Source: Ariolimax columbianus
Lineage: Eukaryota; Mollusca; Gastropoda; Stylommatophora; Arionidae
Length of the DNA: 64,000 nt
Direction: 5' to 3'
Assembly: GCA_036924085.1 (NCBI GenBank)
Contig: JAVGWX010000004.1
Location: forward strand, 76,991,090 to 77,055,089
Numbering within the stretch: the stretch's first letter is position 1; every line of letters starts with the position of its first letter. Below the pieces are notes generated by a model. The model was not told the origin of the DNA. It ran no database searches and saw nothing but the letters and a program-made list of their open reading frames with translations. The position numbers and the translations under genes are program-made. This document shows, piece by piece, positions 32,501 to 44,500 of the stretch.

Positions 32501-35500
32501 CTCATATTCCCTCATTTGTAACTCAATCTTTGTACGTGATGTTTAAAAGTCTTCGGAAACATCTCCAATGATTGTATCCTTCGCTGAAGGTCAGCTGTAA
32601 CTGTCCATGTCTCATAAGCATAGAGGAATATTGACAGGAACAATGTACGCATTCATCTGATTTTCATGCATAGTGCCAACCGTTCATCTTGCCAGATTGT
32701 GTTACGCCGTGCAAGCAACGATATTGTCTGGCTGATCCTTCATCATTGACAATCGAACACAGATATTTAAAACGGTCCACCACTTAGAGTTCCTGGTCAT
32801 TAGCTTCTATCCTACTGTTGAAGGCCTCGGTGTTGTTGGTCATTAATTTTGTCTTTCCAGCGTTTATCTCCATACCATAGTCAAGAGCTGTTTCATTGAG
32901 CCGTCTGCTTCTGATCCTGCCAATCCGCAGATGTCACATGCTTCTTCTTCATCGTACGCAGTCAGACAGCAACCATTATTTTTTTGAAAAAAGCAGCGGT
33001 CATCCTGAGGCTGTCAACACTGCCATAGAGCTTGTCTAGTGTTGCCACTGCTGATGGCCACATCTGCTCTCTCTGATCCTCGTATGTCGGGCAGTTTTGC
33101 AGCAAATGCTCAACGGTCATTTTCGCGGTACCACACGGGCATTCGTCAGTGCCACCTATCTTCAATTTGTTAATAGGTGGTACCTCAGTCTATTGTGGCC
33201 AGTGCGAAGTCTGAAGACCACGACCTGCTCTCTTCTGTTCAACTGGTAATAGGCATCGTATTTTGTGTAGATATCATATGCAAAAGGAGGGTTGGTAATT
33301 GGTCCCAACCCCCCCTCCCACATCTTGACAGTACCATAGTGACCTCAAAGTGCCTCACTCATAATTCCCTCAAGGAATATATTAAAGAGTTGGAGAGAGT
33401 GTACAACCCTGTCTCACACAAACTGATATGTGAAACCAGTCCTCGCGGCTCCCATTCACAAGAACAGCGCTGGGCGCCTTGTAATACTGGTTTTCAAGTA
33501 CCTTTATAATATTTCCTTTGATTTTATACATCCTCATGGTTGCCAATAGTGCTTTATGCCATACCCTATCAAATGCCTTCTTAAAATCAACACATGATAC
33601 AGTTTTTACTACCGTACTAGATATTTCTTGCTTAGCCATCTTAAAGTACATATTTGTTCTGTAGTACTTCTTCCCTGTCTGAACCCTGTTTGCTCCTCAG
33701 CAATGAAGTTAATTTCACACACATGCAAATAAAATCAACAAATAGGTACATTTAAAAAAATCTTTTAAATGAAGCATATGTGAGATAGGTGTTATCAGGT
33801 GTGGGCAAACTATTTTCAAAAGTTACTTTCCATAAGTACTATAATGAAGAATAAGTTTTTGACACCCTGATTGAACAATAAACCAAGTTTTACTTACTAA
33901 CTGATGTATTACCCGAATAGGTCCTGAAGACAAGCTGTAGTTAAACCCACACCTGCATAAACCATACAACCAAATTACTTCATTCTCCACCACTCGTTCA
34001 CATTTCTCAGAAATTTGTTTAATCTTCTTCATAAGCAAAACAAACCGAAACAGTGGGAACATTCGTAATTAACATTCCCTGGTAAATCAGATGTAATAAT
34101 GGACATTTCAGGTTAAACATTTACAGCTAATTAGCACCAAAATTGGCCGACAAACACTTAACCTTTAGCACGCTACATAATTTATGGAAAAAATTTGACC
34201 TAATTAATTTTCTTAATTAGTCGCTGTGGTAGTTGTCTTTCAAAATTTGTAACTTTTATGTTTGTTTGTCAATAAATATGATTTTCTGGCGTGTAGATAC
34301 ACAATAGCATAACGAACATGTGGGTGTTATTGTTTTTGTTGTATGTTTGTTAGTTTTTGAGATTTAAAAAGATAAAGTTGAAAATTTATGAAAATCTCGG
34401 GAAAAATTTGGACTCGACCACTAGGCCTAGTTGCTCCGATAGAAAACCATGGAAACCACAACAATGTTTCGATACTGTGTTTACAATAACGACACAACTG
34501 TTAGTTTCCAATTCAAACGTTCTTTCATCTAAACAAACAAAATAAATAGATCTACTCGATAAAGATCTTTCCCAACAACCTACTTCCTTTTGCAAAAAGT
34601 CGGCTTGCTCCAAACGGCGTATACAAAATTAAAATTGTTCAAAAGCCATTTGTAATCGAACATACAATACTTTAACCGGCAAAATATCGTGTAAATATGG
34701 GTAACGTATTTAGCAGTAAAAAATGGCTGTCAGGAGTGACTCTGATCAAAAAAAGATTATTTTTTCCTGAAAACCGTTATTGAATGGAGCTAGTCTAGAC
34801 ATTCTTGACCAATGCGTGCTAAAGATTAAAAGGTTATAAAGTTCTCAAAAATTTAACAGGAGCATAATGTAAATCTGATAGTTACTAGCAGAAGTATAGT
34901 TTAGGGGACGGTGTGGGTTAGTGGTTAAGTGACACGAAGTCACCAAAGTTGGGTGCACAGAGCCGACAGGCGCAAAGTAAAAACCGCAGGGAAAAAAAGG
35001 CAACCTGTTGGAATGTTTTCCAAGCAATGGATAGTGAAATCTGACTACAGTTGAGTTTTAGGGCTCGGCATATCAATTAATATGTAAACAAAATACTGGT
35101 ACCCTTGTTGTGGGGAACAATGTACATGAAAGATGGTAGCTAGTTAATTTATCTCAATTCTAAGATATATGTATTTAAATATACCATATAAATTGCTGGC
35201 ATAACTTTTTGTTTGAATAGAATCACTTGAATTACTTTGGTCATAAAATTGTGAATGAAACTATATTTTTTTTTTTAAAGGCAAGGGGAAAATTCCGATG
35301 ACCAATTACAAAAAACGGCACAAAAATCAAAATTGGACAAATTTCTGAGATCGGAACAGTGCCATTGAATGAAGATGGCTAGGTATTCACCTATCTCGGG
35401 TCAACTTATGAGGGCTTCATGCTACCTGAGCTGAAAGGCAGCAGCTGGGAAGGGTTTGGAGATGACCTCACTGTCAGTGGGGAGTGTGTCGACGACAGAG

Positions 35501-38500
35501 AGTGGGATGGCGAATCACAGATGAGATCAATGTCTATATTGTTTTCCAAATCATCATCCCATATAGAACTCTGAGGAAGAAAAAAATATGTACAGCTGTG
35601 ATATATAATGGCATAAATTTACTTCATATATTTTAAACACATAACTTCCAAGTGCATTTGATCTGTGGTTGTGATGCTATTTTGGAGGTTTGGACATGTT
35701 CCAATGCCAACACACAGAAAATGAAGACCTACATTTTCTTAAAGTACACAGGATACGGTTTAATAGTAATAAGTTCGCCTAGGTACCTGAGGCCTGCTGT
35801 GTCGGTCGGCCATATCTGTGACCCGCTGCTGTAGTGCGGCCCTAGGACTCGTCCAGAGCGGGCAGTCGAACACGATATGAGCAAACTGTGTTAGCTATTC
35901 TTTGCAACAGCCAATTCCAGGTTCTCTAATATTTATTATTCAGAGTGGTAAAAGTTAAAGAAAAGTATGCAGAAATGATAGGAGAGGGCTACTCATCAGA
36001 GATTACTATTTTACCAGTCAATCAACATACCAATACACCGCTTCGTTCAGTGATACCAAAACTCTTCACAACAACCATTGAAGCATTTAGAAAAATAAAT
36101 TAGGAAGACCAGCTGGCAACAGAACAAAAAAACCATTCTTCATGAGCTCAAGAGACAGTACTCTAGCAACTCATGGTGTGTACAAATGGAGCGACTAAGG
36201 AGAACATAAGCAACATGGCCGCACCTGGCTGGCTGCGCTCTCAACTCGCTCCGGTGTTTGTCATTTTCTGCTGTTTACTAATTAATGAGGTTACGCAATA
36301 CCTCTCCCAACCCTATATTCTCAGCACAGCAAGAGTCACGCTGACCTGAGAGTGAACACAACCCAGAGGCTGTAAGGAAACTTTAAAAAACGGACAAAGA
36401 AAGCCTGACACAAATATTGATCCAACACACACTCCTCATTTACAGGGAGAGGCAGCACCTTCGTATTGTGAACCGTCACGCCATCCCCCATACTAAAATA
36501 TAATCTATATTATGAATACTTCATGTCAAATTGCGTAGCTTGCGATGCTTTGATCGTAATTTTAGCTCAATTTGTTCAATATGAACATTACTGGACGACC
36601 CGTTCTTCAGTGGCGGTTACACCGCTGCGGATCCCAACTTCTCTTCCAACGGCCTGTCTTGGGCCACAGTGGACCAATGGATATTGAGTCGTCCATCTGT
36701 GGCATCGTAAATTTTGTTGTAGGGTGCAAGGTAGTAGGACCAACTAGTTGGTTGTCTCTGTGGTCATTTCTTATCTCTAGGGTACCATATTGCTGTTGCT
36801 GTGTTCCAAGATCATCTGTTCTTCACAGTAATTGCCCCCTCCCAGCGACGGTAACTGTTTGGATATCTTTCATGAGTGTCCATGTTTCCGCCATATAGCA
36901 TAGGTATTACTGTGAAGTTGAATAGAGAGGGGTGCGTGCTCTGGTGGTGATGTTGTCCAGTATCGGCTTTATCGAAAAGAAAGTAGTCCAACCGTGCAAT
37001 GCCGTCTTGTCAATTCTGGGCTGAAATCGTTCTGCTTGTTGAGCAGGCGTCCAAGGTAGATGTACTCATCCACATCATCCAATCTCTCTACATCTAGGAA
37101 GACTGGGTTGCTAACACAAAATATATTTCACGTTTCAAAGGTTTGTGCGTGAAAGCTTAAACATATCTTCTAATACTTTACCTGTAAAACTATATCAGTC
37201 AATGCATCACTGTTGAAAGCGACTGGAATTTCCAAGAAACTCAAGTCAGTAGGCTCCATTTTTGCATGTGTGTAGCTCTTGTGGTTTGGGGTTGAGTAAT
37301 CTTGTCTCTGAACCGGAGAGTAGACCCTGTTCATTGTTGGAGAATAGTCAGCCTTTGCAGGTGTTCTAATGTCTGTTTTCTCAACATGAATGTTTGGATG
37401 GTATTTCTCTATTCTAATCTGAGAATAGCCTGTTGGTTTCTGTACGGGAGAGAACTCTGCTTTGCTGGGAGTGGCCTCCGCTTTGATTGGTGTGCAAGGA
37501 GTGAATTCTGGGGATTTTTTCTTGGAGTAGTGTAGTCCTGCTTGTCCTTTCTCAATAGCTTCTAGATTTTCTGTAACACAAAATATATTACATTAGGAAC
37601 AATAAGCAAATACATTTCAGACGTTTTCTAATATTGTTTCAACAAAGAAAAAGAAAGCTCTATATTCGTTGTTTTATTCATTAATTAACCATTTTCAGCT
37701 CTGTAGAAATAAAATCAGGCGCGGGCAGAAAATTAAGCTGCACTCGATCGGTGGTAAACAGGGTTTTTAATACTACCGTCTGCAATTGTCTTTTTGGTTA
37801 GGGGACCTAAACTTTGACTGGACATCCAGTCCTGGGGCGCTGCATAAATCTAAAAACAACGTTGGATTCAGTTGAGTTTTACAATTTCTGCTAATTTTCT
37901 GAAACGACTGAATTTTGGTAAATATGGCCTTCAAAATTATGGGATTCTTTGCTTCAGGGAATGAGAGATGGCTTCGTAGTTAGCCAAGATGGCGATGAAT
38001 CGAACGTGGATATTGAATTAAATACTGATTCAGACAAACGTGAGGTCTTGCTGATGAAACCAGTAGTAACGAAGACTGGTCGACCCAATTTAGGCCCATT
38101 AAAGTTTCTGATTTTGTTGGAAGCCCTGTGCCTAAGCATGGTTTGGGTATTGATGCTAACCAATATGATTACTTTTCTTTATAAATTAAGAATTTTACTG
38201 CATGAGTTCAGTATAACAAATGTGGATGCCAAGCAAACACAGAGAAAGAAAATGCAAGTCGATAAGTATTGGAAGCCATGCACGCCTGAAGAAATTAAAA
38301 CTTACCTGTATGTAAATTTTATTTTTGGGATGCACATACTGCCTGAAATTTACTGGTCATCTGATGAGATACTAACAGACTATACACTGGCTAATATGTA
38401 AAAAATTATATTTTAAAAAGTAAGTCAGTATTTCCACATCAATGACTGAGAAGGCTATTCCTCGAGGTACACCAGGTTATGATGCACTCCAAACAATGAA

Positions 38501-41500
38501 GATAGTGTGAAAAATTATTATCTTGAGAGAGAGTTCAGTATTGATGAGGTGATGATCGCTTTCAATGGAAGAGTGTTTTTCAAGCAATATATAAAACTAA
38601 AATCCAAGCCATCATCTTCAGGCATAAAGGATTGGTGCTGTGCAGATCCACAAAAAGTGTGCAGCTTGAACTTTTACACTGGGAAAGTTAACGATACAAT
38701 GCCTTATGGGATAGACCATCATGTGGTACTAGATGTTGCTAGCCCATATCTGGGAAAGGGTAAACATTTTTACTACGACAATTACTTTTTGAGTGGTTTC
38801 TGATGCAGCTGACAACAACAAATTCCTTCATCCTCGTGAATTCAAAGGCGGCGCAGGGCAGAAGTGAAACACAGTCCCCTGCAGTTTCGCCTTGGTGTTT
38901 TAGAAGGCTTGAAAGGAGATATGGGGGATGTAACAATATTTAATGTTATAGGGGGATTTAACACTATTTAACCTTTAGGGCCACTGAATTATTTTTCAGC
39001 ACGTCACGTTTTTCTAGGTTGATCACTTTGAAAATCTGTATTTTTTGTTGTATAAATATGATTTTTGTGTGTGTAGAGACATAAATGAATAAAGAACTAC
39101 TTGGTGTTATTGTTTTTGATGTGTCTGTGTTAATGAGATACAAGAAGAAGAAACATTTCGATTTTGCCCATTTCGCTGAGAATCGGGACCGTCGGAATGT
39201 GAAAATCGTCACAGAACGCCGATAGTTTTTCTTAAAAGGAGTATTTTTTACTTGTTCACCTATGCGGACATAGTACCTTAAATGTTAATGTTATAGGGGA
39301 TTTAATGCTATTTAATGTAATAGGGGGATTTAAGCAGAAAACCACTTCAAGTTGTGAACACCAACAATCTGTCTAGTGTCTTTTAATATAAAAGTTGCAG
39401 ATGAAGCGCGACATGATCATCCTGTTCAGATTTTAATAGAAGCAAATGCTGCAATGACAGGCAAGTAAGGATAGACAAGGCAAGTAACGATAGTGTAGCA
39501 AATGCAAAATGGTTTTCACATGGTTTAGTGACTAAGTAAGCAAGCGTACCTTAACGAGGAACTGAAATACTGGCTTCAAAAGAGCACAACAAGGGTGGAT
39601 ATTAGCATACGGTAATGAAGGCACACAGAAGACAGTTTGATTACTGACATACCTGGATAGGCCATACTGCTAAGTAGCCCTGCAGGATCCTTCTTTCCCC
39701 ATTTGGAAATTTCATCCTCCATTTTGGTAACCTTTGCAGGATTTAGGGCCCATAAACATCCTTTCTTGGCCCCCTGACTCAGTTTGGGGTTGTCTACCTT
39801 GGCAAAGCACTTGTTCAGTGAAAGATTGTGCCGAACTGAATTCTGGGAACAAAACAAAATGTGCTTGAGTAAGTAAGACTACTACAAAATCATTATTTAT
39901 TGGAAGATTATTAGCATCTTTTTAGCACCTGCATTTTCTAAGGGTTTGCTTCCCCGGGTTAACAGCTGGTACTGTGATGGGGATTGAATCCAGCACCTTC
40001 GGCTTGTGAGCAGTGTCACTTAACCACTAGCCCACGCCGTCCCCTGCAGACCATATAAGACTAATTTAACATTCACCGTTCTAGTGGCGTGAGATAATGC
40101 CCCGTTCCACTGACGTTCAGTGCCACTAGCTCTAGGGTCATCGCTTTATGGTATATAAACTTCAGGGTTAATGCTATAGTACTGGCTGAACGCACAGTTC
40201 TCCTTGATTGTAGAGAGTTCCAACTTTAAATCATGTATGGTTAGATGAAAAACAATGGCGATTTTTACATTTCTTTTATATTTTGGAAAGGATTTCTTCT
40301 GTTTATCGCTTGAATTTGAAGATTCACCCATTGATGAGAATGGGAGAGTTAAGTTTGTATAACGGAATTTTCTGAGGTTAGATCTATTTAGTTTATTTAT
40401 GTAGATACAATAATTACGTTTATAGTCGAAGTGACAGCCGTAGCTATTACGGTAAACATCAATAGTGGTGCATGTATTAGTACGTTTTCCTGCAGTTTTT
40501 TTCCCCCCTAACCAAGAGTGTCTATATGTTTGTGCTATTTTTAACTATCACCTTAATGTATCTCAGAAGCCAACATTCACACATTAACACTAACAAGTTC
40601 TTTATTAATATGTCTCTAGACACGCACATTTTTATTTAAAATTACAGATTCTCAATATCAACAACCACGTCAGGGCACGACATGCTGAAAAATTATGCAA
40701 ATACAGGAAATAAGACGTAATTTTGTCAACTGGAAAGCAGAAGGTTAATGATCACTGACTTTCCTTCTTTTAATAAACCTCTTTGTAACCATCCTTTTGT
40801 CGTTATGTTATTCACAATTATTTTTCGCTTACTAATTTGAATATTACCATGATAAAATAATTGAATTGAGTTACTGAATATCGCACATATTCAATTCACA
40901 AATTTCTTGGTAAATGTATTCTTGTCTAAAAAATGCCACATATCTATCTACAGGATAGAACAAGTAATTTGGGAGTAGCTTTGCTTGTAATAAATTATAC
41001 ACAGATATGAATGAATGTTCTAATCTAGTGTCTACTAAGTATACAACTTGTACTGACCTTCCAGCCATCGGGTGCTGTCTTGAAATAAGGGAAGTTTTCA
41101 CTGGAACAAGAAATATCATTACAGTTAAGAAAAAAAAAGAAACAAATTGGTGCGCATCACGTAGTTTTTAGACAATACTTTGATGTCACAAAACTCACAA
41201 ACAATCAAGATTCATAAACATGTCATTCTTGGTTGATTTTTTCTAGTACTGGGTTGTAGTGGCGTCTTATACCCAGATATCAAGGTCAATATCGTGCGCC
41301 TCAAATCATTAGACAACTTGACATACCGTGGTAGCACTCTTTCCAGGTAAACTACTATTGACTGTGAGATCAGTAACAGAATCTCTTAGGCCAGTGCTGC
41401 CTTTGGGAGACTGCATTTTGTCTCTCATCAATGCAAAAATATTTGCACGTCATAGACAAGCACTTTTGTCAAGCCCTGGTCATTCATTTGCAACACATCA

Positions 41501-44500
41501 AGACGAAGAGAACTCTTTGCAGTCAGCAGGATTCTGTTCAATCCTGTTGATTAATTGCTTTGGTAAATGCATGTTAAGAGTTTAGAAATGTACTTGATAA
41601 GGGCAGCAATGAACAAATTGTTACTTTTTCTGTGTTTCTTAATTACCATTCCCCTCATGTTGTCATAATCATAGTTAACCTTAAGCACGCCCTTGTCCGA
41701 TCCCTTCTAACCAGCTCGGCCTGCAAAAACGGTGTGCGGAAAAAAAAATTTTTGTGAACCGGACAGCCATTTTTTACTGCTGGCTACGCCCTCCATATAT
41801 ACACGATATTTTGCCGGTTAAAGTATCATGTGTTCGATTACAAATGGCTTTTGAACAGTTTTAATTTTGTATACGCCGTTTGGAGCAAGCCGACTTTTTG
41901 CGAAAGGGGAAGTAGGTTGTTGAGAAAGATTTTTATCGCGTAGATCTGTTTATTTTGTTTGTTTAAATGAAAGAACTACGTTTGAATTGGAAACTAACAG
42001 TTGTGGCGATATTGTAAACACAGTATCGATACGTTGTGGTTTCCATGGTTTTCTATCGAAGCGACTAGGCCTAGTGGTCGAGTCCAAATTTTCCCCGAGA
42101 TTTTCATAAATTTTCAACTTCATCTTTTTAAATCTCAAAAACTAACAAACATACAACAAAAACAATAACACCCACATGTTCGTTATGCTATTGTGTATCT
42201 ACAAACCAGAAAATCATATTTATTGACAAACAAACATAAAAGTTACAAATTTTGAAAGACGACTACCACAGCGACTAATTAAGAAAATTAATTAGGTCAA
42301 ATTTTTTTCAAAAATAATGTGGAGTGCGTAAGGTTAATAATATAAATAGTTACATTCTTAATGGATATAGATTTGGTACATGTGTGTTCTATTTGTGACC
42401 ATTTAAAAAATTCCACAAATCATTTTTTAACTAAAAAGGCTACAATCAATCAAAATTATTTTACTTGCCCAAATTTGTGAGAAAACAATATCCTCCAATT
42501 CTCCGTTGTATACTTAGCCAATTTATATGGAGATGGTTTTATTTGACACGTGGTCCCATTTCAACATGAGCTATGTCAGCTTTGCCATTCTTAACCCTTG
42601 GTTGTCTTCGTGGTCTGGCTGACTAGTTATTGTAGCTCCAACATAGCTTTTGAGTAAATAAGGACATACAAGCTTTTCTCCCATGATAAGGTAGTTATGG
42701 TAGTAGAGCTATCCATCAGTTTAAACAACATTGCGAGCTTGAATCGAAATGAAACATACAAGCAGCTGGACCAGATAGTTAAATCTCTATTAATATTCTT
42801 CTTTGGTGTTGTGTTATAGTTTCCAGCAAGGATGCTTTTTTGTTTTTGTTACTGGGTTCACCTTCCCACTGCAATCATTCTCTTAGCCCCCCTACATTGT
42901 TTCCAAGGCCACCACTTCAAGTTGGAATAGCGCCTCGGTTCGTTCTAGTTTGCAGACCCTGATGCGAGCAGCCAGCTATGAGTCAATGGCTGTTATCAGC
43001 TCATAAACAGTGCTGCATCTTCGACCCCACCATTAATTTAAACACACTTTCAACTTACCACATAAAGTTGTAGATTTCACTAACAGGCAGGCTCCCATTC
43101 TTGCTATTTTTCAATGCCAATGCTATAAGACAACTGTAGGAGAAGACTGGCTTGGGATATGTTCTCTCCTCAGAGTTTGTAGTAGAGCTGACCGTGTCTG
43201 AATGTTGTGAATTAGGTGACACCATCCCCGATGTTAGGTAAGCATGCTGGTATACCTGCTGTAAGTGAGCCACACAATAAATGACGATATTTATTCAAAA
43301 TAAATCAAGTTGTGGACAAAACTGCAAAGATCATTTTCAGAGGTTGGATAGGAACAATATTGACAGCTATCTATCTATATATCATCTGATCCTGGTTTGT
43401 CTTCCACTGTCAGGTGTATACGTGACATCTATACAGCACCTTGGTGTATGCTTTTTGTATAAGGTAAACTGGCTGCTTTAGAAATTCCGCCAATCCATCT
43501 TTTGGAGGGTCGCTCTCTAGTTCAGGTACCGCTGTGTTTAAGTGTTAGAGCCATCTGTGGAGCACTGCTGTGTTGCTGTCACGATATGTGGCTAAACCAC
43601 TGAATTTGCTGTTTTCTAATGAAGTCTAGCACTGGCTTAGTGCCCATCTGTTTCCTGATCTCATCGTTTCTAATTCTGTCCCGTCTTGTCACATTTAGTA
43701 TTCGCCTCAGACATGTCATTTCTGTTTTTCTCTTATCTGTTGCTGTCAGTGTCCAAGTTTGAAACTGGTAGCATAGTGTTGGCATAAACATTGTGTTGAA
43801 CGGAGCTCTTTTCGTACCAGTTCTTCAGTATTGCTGACATCTGGCCAATGATTGACAGCTGTTGTCAAATAAAACATTTACAAACTGTCGCAACAAGGAG
43901 CTTGGTAGAATATATCTATACAACAACTATAGTAAACTCCTTTGTATCCAGTACTCAAGCAACCAACACACGAATCGTCTGCCAGGTGCTAGCAGCGGGG
44001 TCACTGGTGTGGTTTCATCATTTGCTACCAGGTGCCGCGTGATTTCATCATCAGCCGCGATTATTCACTAATCAGTCACTAACATTTACAGCTTATACGT
44101 ACTTCGGTATTGACATTATTTTCCCCAGGCCACAGCAGTCCATTTATAGCAATGTCTTCAGGTGGTCAATGCAAAAGAGTAGTTCTCACTCTTAAGCAGA
44201 ACATGGATATATGTTCTCCCCCAGAGAAGGGTGAAAGTCGTAAACGGTATAACATTGGATCATTATATTTTACATTGTACGACAAGGCCCAAAGCAGCGT
44301 ACATCGTGGCATCCGTAGTCGGGAGAGAGAAAAGTGTGTCGACTTGACTTCTAATAAAACTTGGTTCTTTTCTTTATTACATTTGTTTCACTAGCAGCAA
44401 TATGTGCATGTATAAAGGGTTTTAATGAGTTTTGTACGACTTATTTAAATCGAGATGATCAGATATCCAGATTTTTATTTTCCTGCAACCTTCCGGTTCC

